Shown here in pieces: positions 20,904 through 29,792 of a DNA stretch of 64,000 bases. Position numbers and translations under genes: made by a program. Source of the DNA: Tardiphaga alba (GTDB lineage: Bacteria; Pseudomonadota; Alphaproteobacteria; Rhizobiales; Xanthobacteraceae); NCBI RefSeq assembly GCF_018279705.1, contig NZ_CP036498.1, positions 3,489,001-3,553,000 of the forward strand, given 5' to 3'. The notes beneath the pieces are model-generated. The model saw nothing but the letters and a program-made list of their open reading frames with translations. It was not told the DNA's origin and did not search any database. The number at the start of each line of letters is the position of its first letter. Position 1 is the stretch's first letter.

Positions 20904-21149
20904 GTGGACGTGGACTGTGTCCCGCAGTGAGGCTGGACATAAAGGGACGTCATGATGAAGTCAAGGACGTTGGCACGACCTTTTTGAAACCTATCCCCAC
21001 CCGCTTGCGGTTCGGCCGTTTCAAGGCAGCGAATGCAAATAACCCCATATTTTACTGGCAAATCGGCGTAGTCGGCTTCGCGCCGAATCGTCTAAGCCCT
21101 GCGATGTCCCAGGTTTTTGTGACGGTTATTAACGGAAAGGCCAGTTGCC

Positions 21150-21467
21150 ATGGCGAATACCCCTGACACTCCCGCGAAGGCGCCCGCGCCCGCGACCATC
21201 ACCCTCAAGCATCTGGCGGCAGCGCTGGCCGAAAGCCATGAACTGTCGAAGAAGAAGGCCGAAGAGATTCTCACCGACATGGTCGGCAAGATGACCGAGC
21301 ACCTGAAGAACGGCGAGCGCATCCGCATCGTCGGCCTCGGCATCCTGCAGGTCCGCACCCGCGCCGCCCGCGTCGGCCGCAACCCAGCCACCGGCGAAGA
21401 AATCCAGATCAAGGCCAGCAAGAAGGTCGCCTTCCGCCCCGCCAAGGAGCTGAAGGACGCGGTCTGA
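21150..21467 (+). CDS. HU family DNA-binding protein
   Basis: 105 residues. A Pro/Ala-rich leader of about 15 residues precedes a HU/IHF-type domain: LKHLAAALAESHELSKKKAEEILTDM, then GERIRIVGLGILQVRTRAARVGRNPATGEEI with the beta-arm signature, and KKVAFRPAKELKDAV. It is a nucleoid-associated protein. In many alphaproteobacteria an HU gene directly follows lon in the same direction; here it is 3.7 kb away on the opposite strand from lon. It lies between tRNA-Asp and pepT. Confidence 0.9.
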   Translation: MANTPDTPAKAPAPATITLKHLAAALAESHELSKKKAEEILTDMVGKMTEHLKNGERIRIVGLGILQVRTRAARVGRNPATGEEIQIKASKKVAFRPAKELKDAV

Positions 21468-21552
21468 TCCGCGGCTTCCAAACGCGCGCTTCGGGCTACG
21501 GCCCGGAGCGCCATACCAAGACTTCCGGATGCCCCTCTGAGGCGAGAGATCC

Positions 21553-22812
21553 ATGATAGCGACGTCGGCCATTGCCTTCACCCACGACGTCACCGAGCGC
21601 TTCCTGCGCTATGTCGTGATCGACACCCAGTCCGATCCCGCATCCCCCTCCTGCCCGTCCACAGCCAAGCAGAAAGACCTCGGCGCCTTGCTGGCGCGCG
21701 AGCTGCTGGAGCTTGGCCTCGCCGACGCGCATCTCGACACGCACGGCTATGTCTATGCGACGATCCCGGCCACCACGGACAAGGCCGTGCCGGTGATCTG
21801 CTTCTGCTCGCATATGGATACGTCGCCCGACTGCAGCGGCGCCAATGTGAAGCCGCAGATCGTCCGCAACTATCAGGGCGGCGACATCGTGCTGCCGGCC
21901 GACAGAACGCAGGTGATCCGCTTCAACGACAACCCCGCCCTTGCCGATCAGATCGGCAACGACATCATCACCACCGATGGGACGACGCTGCTCGGCGCCG
22001 ACAACAAGGCCGGGCTCGCCGAGATCGTAGATGCGGCGCGTTTCCTGATCGCCAATCCGCAGATCAAGCACGGCACCATCAAGATCCTGTTCACGCCGGA
22101 TGAAGAGATCGGCCGCGGCGTCGACAAGGTCGATCTGAAGAAACTCGGCGCCGACTTCGCCTACACGATGGATGGCGAAACCGCCGGCCACATCGAGGAC
22201 GAGACGTTTTCTGCCGACGCTGCCGTCGTCAGCATCACCGGCGTCTCGGCACATCCAGGCTTTGCCAAAAGCAAAATGGAACATGCCATCAAGATAGCCG
22301 CCGCCATAGTGGAGCGGCTTCCGAAAGACACCTGCTCGCCCGAAACCACCGAAGGGAAACAGGGCTTTCTGCATCCGACCGGAATCTCGGGTGCACTCGA
22401 ACATGCGACGCTCAGCCTGATCGTGCGTGACTTCACCGAGGATGGCCTGAAGCAGAAGGAAGCGCTGCTGCAATCCATCGTCGATGACGTGATGGCGTCC
22501 TATCCGCATTCCAGCGCATCGATCACCATCACCCAGCAATACCGCAACATGAAGCAGGTGATCGACCAGCACCCGCATGTGGTGGACTACGCCGTCGAGG
22601 CGATCCGGCGGACAGGGCTGACGCCGGTTCGCAGCAGCATTCGCGGCGGTACCGATGGTTCACGGTTGTCCTTCATGGGCCTGCCCTGCCCGAATATCTT
22701 CGCCGGCGAACACGCGTTCCACGGCCGCACGGAATGGGTCAGCGTTCAGGACATGGAAAAAGCCGCGGAGACCATCGTCCACCTTGCGATGATCTGGGAA
22801 GAACGCGCCTAA
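21553..22812 (+). CDS. pepT: Peptidase T (tripeptide aminopeptidase)
   Basis: 419 residues of the M20 metallopeptidase family. Zinc and catalytic motifs are visible: FCSHMDTSPD, TLLGADNKAGLAEI, LFTPDEEIGRG, and near the end GGTDGSRLSFMGLPCPNIFAGEHAFHG. PepT removes the N-terminal residue from tripeptides in the cytoplasm. The length is close to the usual ~410. An alternative start a few codons in is possible because the first residues (MIATSAIAF) are not conserved. It is followed after 180 bases by the luxR gene. Confidence 0.95.
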   Translation: MIATSAIAFTHDVTERFLRYVVIDTQSDPASPSCPSTAKQKDLGALLARELLELGLADAHLDTHGYVYATIPATTDKAVPVICFCSHMDTSPDCSGANVKPQIVRNYQGGDIVLPADRTQVIRFNDNPALADQIGNDIITTDGTTLLGADNKAGLAEIVDAARFLIANPQIKHGTIKILFTPDEEIGRGVDKVDLKKLGADFAYTMDGETAGHIEDETFSADAAVVSITGVSAHPGFAKSKMEHAIKIAAAIVERLPKDTCSPETTEGKQGFLHPTGISGALEHATLSLIVRDFTEDGLKQKEALLQSIVDDVMASYPHSSASITITQQYRNMKQVIDQHPHVVDYAVEAIRRTGLTPVRSSIRGGTDGSRLSFMGLPCPNIFAGEHAFHGRTEWVSVQDMEKAAETIVHLAMIWEERA

Positions 22813-22992
22813 AACCGTAACGGCTACCGCGCTGCGTAACCTGTCGCCGATCACATTAGCCAACCGACCAATTGCGTCCCGGCCCAGTCAGGCTATCCTG
22901 CAAAAGACATCTGGCGATGGGTTTCGGCGGAAACCGGATCGGGCAAAGTCCACGCACGCGAAACTCCATACAGATCAGACCCAGGGGGTGTC

Positions 22993-23727
22993 ATGGAGTC
23001 GTTCAAAGGCAGGTATTTCCAGACTGCATTGTCCGCCATCGAACGGATCGGCGCGGCCACATCCGCGAGCGGGATCGGCGACGTCATCACCCGCATGGCC
23101 GCCTCTTACGGCTATGGCCATGTCTGCTTTCTCGCCTCGGCCGGTAGTCATCAGCCGTTCGAAAGCCGGGTTCTCTGGAATGTCTGGCCGAAGACCTGGG
23201 CCGAGCAATATCGCATCTCGAACTTCTATGCGCACGACCCGGTTGCGCCCCGCATCCGCCAGCAGCCGGAGATGTTCGCCTGGTCCGATATCCGGCTGGA
23301 GGACATCAGCCCGGCCTCACGCGCGATCATGCACATCGCCGCCAACGATCATGGATTGCGGTTCGGCCTTTGTGCGCCCGTGCATGGCATGAACGGTTAT
23401 CAGGCTGGCCTGTCGCTTGCCGGACATGACGTGGAACGCACGCCGGAAGCGAATGCGGCCATCGAGCTTGTAACCATGTATGCGTTCAATCGCTTCGCCA
23501 TGCTGCGCGCGCGGGAAAAGCCGAAAACCACCGGACTGACCACACGCGAACGCGAGGTGATGGGCTGGGTTGCCGCGGGAAAAACCGCCTGGGACACCAG
23601 CGTCATCCTCAGCATTTCCGAGGACACCGTGAACAAGACGGTGACGGCGGCGATGCACAAGCTGAACGCGCATACGCGTGCGCAGGCCGTGGCCGAAGCG
23701 ATCCGGCAGGGGCTGATCACCTTCTGA
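22993..23727 (+). CDS. LuxR-family quorum-sensing transcriptional regulator
   Basis: 244 residues. The N-terminal autoinducer-binding domain keeps the usual ligand-contact pattern: VWPKTWAEQY, YAHDPVAP, FAWSDI and a Gly in GLRFGLCAPV. The C-terminal helix-turn-helix starts at about residue 180 (LTTREREVMGWVAAGKTAWD, ISEDTVNKTVTAAMHKLNAH). The GKTAW-SVIL stretch resembles the RpaR/BjaR group of aryl- or branched-acyl-HSL receptors, but the ligand cannot be told from sequence. It lies 82 bases upstream of luxI on the same strand. GGGGGTGTC upstream of the ATG serves as ribosome binding site. Confidence 0.92.
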   Translation: MESFKGRYFQTALSAIERIGAATSASGIGDVITRMAASYGYGHVCFLASAGSHQPFESRVLWNVWPKTWAEQYRISNFYAHDPVAPRIRQQPEMFAWSDIRLEDISPASRAIMHIAANDHGLRFGLCAPVHGMNGYQAGLSLAGHDVERTPEANAAIELVTMYAFNRFAMLRAREKPKTTGLTTREREVMGWVAAGKTAWDTSVILSISEDTVNKTVTAAMHKLNAHTRAQAVAEAIRQGLITF

Positions 23728-23746
23728 TTTGTCAATCCCCTGCTCA

Positions 23747-23766
23747 CGGAATGTCGCGACAGGCCG
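23747..23766 (+). promoter_or_regulatory. 20-bp inverted repeat, candidate lux box upstream of luxI
   Basis: The 20 bases have the form CGG-NN-TGTCGCGACA-NN-CCG: 16 of 20 positions are symmetric and the central ten are a perfect palindrome. Length and position, just downstream of luxR and 44 bases before the luxI start, fit a LuxR-type binding site. Binding is inferred. Confidence 0.55.
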
Positions 23767-23780
23767 CATCATGAAAATTT

Positions 23781-23801
23781 TCCGCGCAGTCACGCGCGGA
23801 G
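23781..23801 (+). promoter_or_regulatory. Hairpin covering the luxI ribosome binding site
   Basis: TCCGCGC (23781-23787) pairs perfectly with GCGCGGA (23794-23800) across a six-base loop. The luxI ribosome binding site GGAG (23798-23801) lies in the right arm, so the folded form should block initiation. Seven GC-rich pairs make this stable. Regulation by this element is inference. Confidence 0.5.
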
Positions 23802-23809
23802 AAATTCTC

Positions 23810-24424
23810 ATGATCGATGTCATCCACCACGGCAACGCCTCGCGACATCCCGATCTCTTGGACAAGCAATTCCGGCTCCGTCATGAAATCTTCGTCCGCG
23901 AACGCGGATGGACCTCGTTTGACGTCGATGGCGCCTATGAGCGCGACCAATATGACGACGATGCCGCCATTTATCTCGTCGCCGCGGATGACCATGGCGG
24001 CGTGGCCGGCGGCTTCCGACTCTATCCCACGGTGCTGCCGCATATGCTCAGCGAGCAATTCGCAGCGCTTGTGGAAGGCGCCGTTATCCGGCGGAGCGAC
24101 GTGCTCGAACTGACGCGCTTTGCCATGCGGAAGTCCGAGCGCCGCAGCCGACACTATTTCGAGCTGCTGGTCGCCATTCAGGAATACGGGACGATGGAGG
24201 GGCTGTCCGGCTTCACCTCGGTGATCAACCCGTTGCGTATTCCGATCCTGCAAGGGTTCGGTTTCGAGATCGAGCCACTCGGCCTGCCATCGATGATCGA
24301 CGGCGAAGCGACCATCGCCGTGCTGTTCCACGTCAACGAGCAATGCCACGCCCGCGTGCGCGACAAAGTGGACATTCGCGATACCGTGTTCGGCGCCACT
24401 CCCACATTCCGGCGGACCGCCTGA
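23810..24424 (+). CDS. Acyl-homoserine-lactone synthase (LuxI family)
   Basis: 204 residues. The autoinducer synthase signatures are FRLRHEIFVRERGW (conserved Arg, Phe, Trp), DQYDDDAAIYLVA (conserved Asp), GGFRLYPT and ELTRFAMRK (E and R). The enzyme makes an N-acyl-homoserine lactone from SAM and an acyl donor. The sequence resembles the rhizobial RpaI/BjaI group, which use acyl-CoA or aryl-CoA, but the substrate is not certain. ATG 23810 has GGAG 9 bases upstream; an in-frame ATG at 23771 would put the hairpin inside the coding region. Confidence 0.92.
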   Translation: MIDVIHHGNASRHPDLLDKQFRLRHEIFVRERGWTSFDVDGAYERDQYDDDAAIYLVAADDHGGVAGGFRLYPTVLPHMLSEQFAALVEGAVIRRSDVLELTRFAMRKSERRSRHYFELLVAIQEYGTMEGLSGFTSVINPLRIPILQGFGFEIEPLGLPSMIDGEATIAVLFHVNEQCHARVRDKVDIRDTVFGATPTFRRTA

Positions 24425-24606
24425 TGCCAATGACCGAGCACCATCTGAAAGTCATCCAGGGCGGCAGGGACACCGACGACCTGATCGTCACGATGCTTCA
24501 CGCGCTCAAGCTGGCGGAGGCATGCCGATCGGAAACGACCTACAACCTGCTCCGCATGGCATTGCTGCATGAGGGGATTCAGATTGCGAAGGGTATGGAG
24601 CGCTAG
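24424..24606 (+). CDS. Small protein translationally coupled to luxI
   Basis: 60 residues, beginning MPMTEHHLKVIQGGRDTDDL and ending GIQIAKGMER. The ATG shares its first base with the luxI stop (TGATG), so it is translated by coupling. The sequence is mostly helical, with a leucine-rich region (TYNLLRMALLHEG), and has no membrane segment. I do not recognise the family. The tight link suggests a job tied to the quorum-sensing circuit, but nothing in the sequence names it. Confidence 0.65.
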   Translation: MPMTEHHLKVIQGGRDTDDLIVTMLHALKLAEACRSETTYNLLRMALLHEGIQIAKGMER

Positions 24607-24621
24607 GTGCTGCGGCGGGAA

Positions 24622-24698
24622 TGGTAGGCGGCGACGGATTCGAACCGCCGACCCTCTCGGTGTAAACGAGATGCTCTAACCAGCTGAGCTAGCCGCCC
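24622..24698 (-). tRNA. tRNA-Val (anticodon TAC)
   Basis: A 77-base cloverleaf with encoded CCA. The acceptor stem GGGCGGC pairs with GCCGCCT (terminal G-T), the anticodon loop TTTACAC gives TAC, and the T-loop is GGTTCGAATCC. It lies between the luxI-linked ORF and the lon region. Confidence 0.97.
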
Positions 24699-24765
24699 TC
24701 AGGCAATCGCCATCGGCCGTCTGTTTAGCGTCAGCACATCGCGACGGCAAGCCGAGACTGATCGT

Positions 24766-25023
24766 CTATCGCTGTAATCCGATCGCCAATGGTGCCTGCA
24801 GGTCCTGCCTTGGCAATTCCGGACGCGATTGCTCTGGCTGTTTGCTACCGAGAAAATTCGCGCGGTCCTTGTTTCGGAAACCGGAATCCCTGCTCTCGAA
24901 TTCGCGTTCCGCGCGATAGCCGCGCTCACGCTCTGCGCCGAAGCGCTTGTCCAGCCGCTCGCACAGCGCGGAATCGCTAGCGGCTACCGACATCAATGCC
25001 GTCAGGATGAGCGCTCTCATCAT
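24766..25023 (-). CDS. Small exported protein of unknown function
   Basis: 85 residues from ATG 25023, beginning MMRALILTALMSVAASDSAL, which looks like a signal peptide of about 20 residues. The remainder is strongly charged, with Arg/Glu-rich stretches (ERERGYRAEREFESRDSGF) and a Pro/Gln-rich end. A GGAGAG ribosome binding site lies about 7 bases upstream. It is on the lon strand, downstream of the lon terminator. No family is recognised. Confidence 0.5.
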   Translation of the reverse strand: MMRALILTALMSVAASDSALCERLDKRFGAERERGYRAEREFESRDSGFRNKDRANFLGSKQPEQSRPELPRQDLQAPLAIGLQR

Positions 25024-25138
25024 CGCAATCTCTCCATCACCAAGCATAACACTGCAGGCGACGGGCCGACAGGCGCGGGCCGATCAAGCTCCCGTCATCG
25101 GGCGAGGCGCGACCTCAAACAAAATGCCTCAAAACAAA

Positions 25139-25162
25139 AGCGGCGCCCCGAAGGACGCCGCT
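25139..25162 (-). terminator. Rho-independent terminator of lon
   Basis: On the minus strand AGCGGCGTCC and GGGCGCCGCT form a stem with a TTCG loop, followed by TTTGTTTTG. It lies 27 bases after the restored lon stop codon. Confidence 0.8.
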
Positions 25163-25188
25163 GGTGTCGTTGATCTCCGGGTTGGCGA

Positions 25189-27611
25189 TCAGTGCGCCGT
25201 CAGGCCACCGGCCGCTTCCTCGCCGTCGGCTTTCACCGGCAGCTTGGTATCCTCTTCCCAATCGATCGCCTCGGGCTGGCGAACCAGCGCGTTCTTGATC
25301 ACTTCGTCCATCCGGGCGACCGGGATGATGTTCAGGCCGCCCTTGATCGAGTCCGGGATCTCGGTGAGGTCCTTGGCATTGTCCTCGGGATCAGCACCGT
25401 CTTGATGCCGCCGCGGGCCGCTGCCAACAACTTCTCCTTCAATCCGCCGATGGGCAGCACACGACCGCGCAGCGTGATCTCGCCAGTCATGGCGACATCG
25501 TGCTTGATCGGAATGCCCGTGAGCACCGAGACGATGGTGGTCGCCATCGCAACGCCGGCGGACGGACCGTCCTTCGGCGTTGCGCCCTCCGGCACGTGGA
25601 CGTGAATGTCGCGCCGCTCGAACAGCGGCGGTTCGATCCCGAAGGTGATCGCGCGCGAGCGGACATAGGACGCCGCTGCCGAGATCGATTCCTTCATCAC
25701 GTCACGCAGATTGCCGGTGACGGTCATGCGGCCCTTGCCGGGCATCATGACGCCTTCGATGGTGAGCAGCTCACCGCCGACATCCGTCCAGGCCAGACCC
25801 GTGACCACACCGACCTGATCGTCGCTCTCGATCTCGCCAAAGCGATACTTCGGCACGCCGAGGAACTCTTCAAGAGTCTTCTCGGTGACCTTCACCACTT
25901 TCTTCTTCGAGAGCATCAGCTCCTTCACGGCCTTGCGGGCCAGCGTGGAGATTTCGCGCTCGAGGTTACGCACGCCCGCTTCGCGGGTGTAGCGGCGGAT
26001 CAGCAGCAACAACGCATCGTCGTCGATCGACCATTCCTTGGTGTCCAGACCGTGCTTCGACAGCGCAGCCGGGATCAAGTGCTTGCGGGCGATCTCAACC
26101 TTCTCCGTCTCGGTGTAACCGGCGATCCGGATCAGCTCCATGCGGTCCATCAGCGGCCCCGGAATATTCAGGGTGTTCGCCGTGGTGATGAACATCACAT
26201 TGGACAGATCGTAGTCCACTTCGAGATAGTGATCGGCAAAGGTGCCGTTCTGTTCGGGGTCAAGCACCTCGAGCAGAGCCGACGACGGATCGCCGCGGAA
26301 ATCGGCGCCCATCTTGTCGATCTCGTCCAGCAGGAACAGCGGGTTCGAGGTCTTGGCCTTGCGCATCGACTGGATGATCTTGCCGGGCATCGAACCGATA
26401 TAGGTCCGGCGATGACCGCGGATCTCCGCCTCGTCGCGCACGCCGCCGAGCGACACGCGCACGAACTCACGTCCGGTCGCCTTCGCGATCGACTTGCCAA
26501 GCGAGGTCTTGCCGACGCCGGGAGGACCAACGAGGCACAGGATCGGGCCCGTCAGCTTGTTGGCGCGCGACTGCACGGCGAGATATTCGACGATGCGATC
26601 CTTGACCTTCTCAAGCCCGTAGTGCTCCTCGTCCAGCATCGCCTGCGCGGCGCTGAGGTCCTTCTTGACCTTCGACTTTTTGCCCCACGGAATCGACAGC
26701 AGCCAGTCTAGATAGTTGCGCACGACGGTCGCTTCCGCGGACATCGGCGACATCTGACGCAGCTTCTTCAGCTCGTGCTGGGCCTTCTCGCGGGCTTCCT
26801 TCGACAGCTTGGTCTTAGCGATCTTCTCTTCGATATCGGCAAGCTCATCCCGGCCCTCGTCATCGCCGAGTTCCTTCTGGATCGCCTTCATCTGCTCGTT
26901 GAGATAATACTCGCGCTGCGTCTTCTCCATCTGACGCTTGACGCGCGAGCGGATACGCTTCTCGACCTGCAGCACCGAGATCTCGCTCTCCATCAGGCCC
27001 AGCACCTTTTCCAGGCGCCCGGTGACGGACAGCGTTTCCAGGATGCCCTGGCGATCCGCGATCTTGACGGCGAGATGCGACGCGACGGTGTCGGCGAGCT
27101 TGGCGAAATCAGTGATCGCCTGCACGACGCCGACGACTTCGGCCGAGATTTTCTTGTTGAGCTTCACATAGCTCTCGAAGTCGGACACGACCGAACGCGA
27201 CAAGGCTTCCGCCTCGACGCTCTTGGCATCGGTGTCCGCGAGCGCGACGGCAGTCGCCTCGTAATATTCGGTACGATCGGAATACTTCTCGACCTTGGCG
27301 CGCTCGAGGCCTTCCACCAGCACCTTCACGGTGCCGTCAGGAAGCTTCAGCAGCTGCAGCACGCTAGCCAGCGTACCGGTCTCGTAAATGGCGTCCGGCG
27401 CAGGATCATCATCCGACGCATTCTTCTGCGTCGCGAGCATGATCAGGGCGTCGTTCTTCATCACCTCTTCGAGCGCGCGAATGGATTTTTCGCGGCCGAC
27501 GAAGAGCGGCACGATCATGTGCGGGAATACGACGATGTCGCGCAGCGGCAGCACCGGATAGGAGTGCGTCTCGCCGTGAACAATGGTTGGCCGGGGCTTG
27601 GAGGTCGTCAT
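25189..27611 (-). CDS. lon: ATP-dependent protease Lon, apparent 1-base frameshift near 3' end
   Basis: 807 residues if one base is restored. The N-terminal substrate domain begins [24 protein letters not shown], the AAA+ domain has [13 protein letters not shown], and the protease domain has the catalytic Ser ([11 protein letters not shown]) and Lys ([14 protein letters not shown]). As written, the frame after VLIP turns to [10 protein letters not shown] and stops at 25332. Adding one G (CCGAGG to CCGGAGG, near 25393) gives [12 protein letters not shown] and a normal end GLTAH with stop at 25189. ATG 27611 is the normal start ([16 protein letters not shown]). Lon degrades misfolded and regulatory proteins. 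Confidence 0.94.
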
Positions 27612-27858
27612 GGCCTGTTCCTTTTGCTTTGCCCCCTTGCACGCGGTCCGCTGGGTTACGCAACCACCACAAGGTGCGATTTCCGTCCTCGCTCGGCCAT
27701 CTGAACTGGAAGGTCCAAGGGCTCTACTTATCCGGAGAGTTATGGCGAATCTTGAGGGAGATTTTGTGTTCGCCGCCTGCATTAGGTGGCTATGGGCCGG
27801 GGGGTGTCAAGCCACCCAAACGCCTATGAACAAAGGCGGTTTATGGAGTGTGGCGGCC

Positions 27859-27946
27859 GTAGCCCGGATGGAGCGTAGCGAAATCCGGGGACCGGCGTTT
27901 CCATATGTCGCCGGTCCCTGCATTAAGCTTCGCTCCATGCAGGCTA
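27859..27946. repeat. Dispersed palindromic repeat, copy A
   Basis: 88 bases that begin GTAGCCCGGATGGAGCG and end CGCTCCATGCAGGCTAC, so the arms are inverted repeats with some mismatches. An inner pair GGACCGGCG / CGCCGGTCC extends the foldback. The same outer sequence occurs at 30654-30742. It contains no coding capacity and looks like a REP-type or miniature repeat. Confidence 0.75.
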
Positions 27947-27965
27947 CAAACGGCGCACAACGAAA

Positions 27966-27993
27966 CACGGCTGCCGGATACCCGGCAGCCGTG
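27966..27993 (-). terminator. Terminator of clpX
   Basis: CACGGCTGCCGG and CCGGCAGCCGTG form a 12-bp perfect stem with a four-base loop, 28 bases after the clpX stop. On the minus strand it is followed by TTTCGTTG, a weak T tract. Confidence 0.7.
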
Positions 27994-28021
27994 CTCCAGA
28001 CTGGTATTTCGCGCAGGCCGA

Positions 28022-29296
28022 TCAGGCGCTGGCGCTGGTCTCCGCCGCACGGTCGGAGCGGTCGGCATAGATGTAGAGCGGGCGTGCCGTCCCATCCACG
28101 ACTTCCTTGGAGATGACGACTTCCTCGACACCTTCCAGACCCGGCAGATCGAACATGGTTTCGAGCAGGATCGCTTCCAGGATCGACCGCAGGCCGCGGG
28201 CACCCGTCTTGCGCTCGATGGCCTTGCGGGCCACCGCACCCAGCGCCTCGTCGGCGAAGGTGAGCTCGATATTCTCCATTTCGAACAGGCGCTGATACTG
28301 CTTCACCAGCGCGTTCTTCGGCTCGACCAGGATCTTCTTCAGCGAAGCTTCGTCGAGGTCTTCCAGCGTCGCAACGACGGGCAAACGACCGACGAATTCC
28401 GGGATCAGGCCGTACTTCAGCAGATCCTCGGGCTCGACATGACGGAAGATTTCACCGGTGCGGCGATCTTCCGGCGCAAGCACCTGCGCAGCGAAGCCGA
28501 TCGAGGTGGTGCGGCCGCGGCCCGAAATGATCTTTTCGAGGCCGGCGAATGCGCCACCGCAGATGAACAGGATGTTCGTCGTATCGACCTGCAGGAATTC
28601 CTGCTGCGGATGCTTGCGGCCGCCCTGCGGAGGCACGGAGGCAACGGTGCCTTCCATGATCTTCAGCAGTGCCTGCTGGACGCCCTCGCCCGACACGTCG
28701 CGGGTGATCGACGGATTGTCCGACTTGCGCGAAATCTTGTCGATTTCGTCGATATAGACGATGCCGCGCTGTGCACGCTCGACATTGTAGTCAGCCGCCT
28801 GCAACAGCTTGAGGATGATATTCTCGACGTCCTCACCGACATAGCCGGCTTCGGTCAGCGTCGTCGCATCGGCCATCGTGAACGGCACGTCCAAGATTCT
28901 TGCGAGCGTCTGCGCGAGCAGCGTCTTGCCCGAACCGGTGGGGCCGATCAGCAGGATGTTCGACTTCGCGAGTTCGACGTCGTTGTGCTTGGTCTGGTGG
29001 TTGAGGCGCTTGTAGTGGTTATGCACCGCGACCGAGAGAACCTTCTTCGCATGGAACTGACCGATGACATAGTCATCGAGCACCTTGCAGATTTCCTTCG
29101 GCGTCGGAATGCCGTCGCGCGACTTGACCAGCGAAGACTTGTTCTCTTCGCGGATGATGTCCATGCACAGTTCAACGCATTCGTCGCAGATGAATACGGT
29201 AGGACCCGCGATCAGTTTGCGAACTTCGTGCTGGCTCTTGCCGCAGAACGAACAATACAGCGTATTCTTGGAGTCGCTGGTACCGACCTTACTCAT
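28022..29296 (-). CDS. clpX: ATP-dependent Clp protease ATP-binding subunit ClpX
   Basis: 424 residues. The N-terminal zinc domain has [11 protein letters not shown] and CDECVELC, the AAA+ domain has [15 protein letters not shown], and the sensor region [13 protein letters not shown] is present. ClpX unfolds substrates for ClpP. ATG 29296 ([15 protein letters not shown]) is preceded by GGAGATAGGA; the upstream in-frame extension is not conserved. It lies between clpP and lon, the usual order for alphaproteobacteria. Confidence 0.97.
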   Translation of the reverse strand: MSKVGTSDSKNTLYCSFCGKSQHEVRKLIAGPTVFICDECVELCMDIIREENKSSLVKSRDGIPTPKEICKVLDDYVIGQFHAKKVLSVAVHNHYKRLNHQTKHNDVELAKSNILLIGPTGSGKTLLAQTLARILDVPFTMADATTLTEAGYVGEDVENIILKLLQAADYNVERAQRGIVYIDEIDKISRKSDNPSITRDVSGEGVQQALLKIMEGTVASVPPQGGRKHPQQEFLQVDTTNILFICGGAFAGLEKIISGRGRTTSIGFAAQVLAPEDRRTGEIFRHVEPEDLLKYGLIPEFVGRLPVVATLEDLDEASLKKILVEPKNALVKQYQRLFEMENIELTFADEALGAVARKAIERKTGARGLRSILEAILLETMFDLPGLEGVEEVVISKEVVDGTARPLYIYADRSDRAAETSASA

Positions 29297-29792
29297 TCCT
29301 ATCTCCGTCCGCCGTTCGATCTTCGTTCGCAGGTGTTGCTCAGATCGGGACACGTCCCGTAGATCGTCTACGGTTTCACCGTAGATAGAGCAATTGCCGT
29401 ACCAAAAAAGACCTTTGTTCCAAATTGCCGCGTGAATCCGCGGCCAAATCGAATCTTCGCGATACTAACCGATCCACGCTAGCGAACCATGCTGGCAGCC
29501 GATGATCAAGAATTCGCTAATCGGCGTACCGTCACCATTTATGACGATTACGCGATTTGCGCGCGCTCCGCGAGAGTGCCCGGCAATTCAGAGCGCATCA
29601 CGCGAATAAACGGTTCGCATTGTGGACGAAAGCGGAACTTCTGCGCCAACCCCGGCACTGAGTACCGGTACGAACCATTCAATCAATCGGCTTTGATCTT
29701 GGTTTGTCTCCGAAGATGTCGGACCGCGCATACGCGATCCGACGTAATGTTCTCAACCTGTTCCTGACTTGCAGCCAGAAGCGGTTCTCGCC
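29297..29792. other. Intergenic region between clpP and clpX
   Basis: 496 bases with no supported gene. A perfect 8-bp inverted repeat (TCTACGGT-TTC-ACCGTAGA, 29367-29385) lies 71 bases upstream of the clpX start and could be an operator. A second imperfect hairpin (29718-29743) lies downstream of the clpP stop but has no T tract. Small open frames in the region lack ribosome binding sites. Confidence 0.45.
29367..29385. promoter_or_regulatory. Perfect inverted repeat upstream of clpX
   Basis: TCTACGGT and ACCGTAGA are exact complements across three bases (TTC). The location in the clpX leader suggests an operator or a leader hairpin. No regulator can be named. Confidence 0.35.

Larger units (their letters stand above)
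27612..28021. other. Intergenic region between clpX and lon
   Basis: 410 bases that hold the lon promoter area, one copy of a dispersed palindromic repeat (27859-27946) and the clpX terminator (27966-27993). I see no gene. The lon start is preceded by a purine-rich stretch (AAAGGAACAGGCC) that acts as ribosome binding site. No sigma-32-like promoter could be placed with confidence. Confidence 0.5.

Noticed and set aside
22813..22992. Possible lux box upstream of luxR
   Set aside because: Partial CTGTC-like half-sites exist but no 18-20 bp inverted repeat like the one upstream of luxI.
20827..24698. Genomic island or prophage bounded by tRNA-Asp and tRNA-Val
   Set aside because: No integrase, no direct repeat of a tRNA 3' end and no phage genes are present; base composition looks similar by eye.
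29718..29743. Hairpin TCGGACCGCG/CGCGATCCGA downstream of clpP
   Set aside because: One mismatch and no T tract on the clpP strand, so it is not called a terminator.
29489..29767. Open frame of 92 codons in the clpP-clpX gap
   Set aside because: Composition is not protein-like and no ribosome binding site precedes it.
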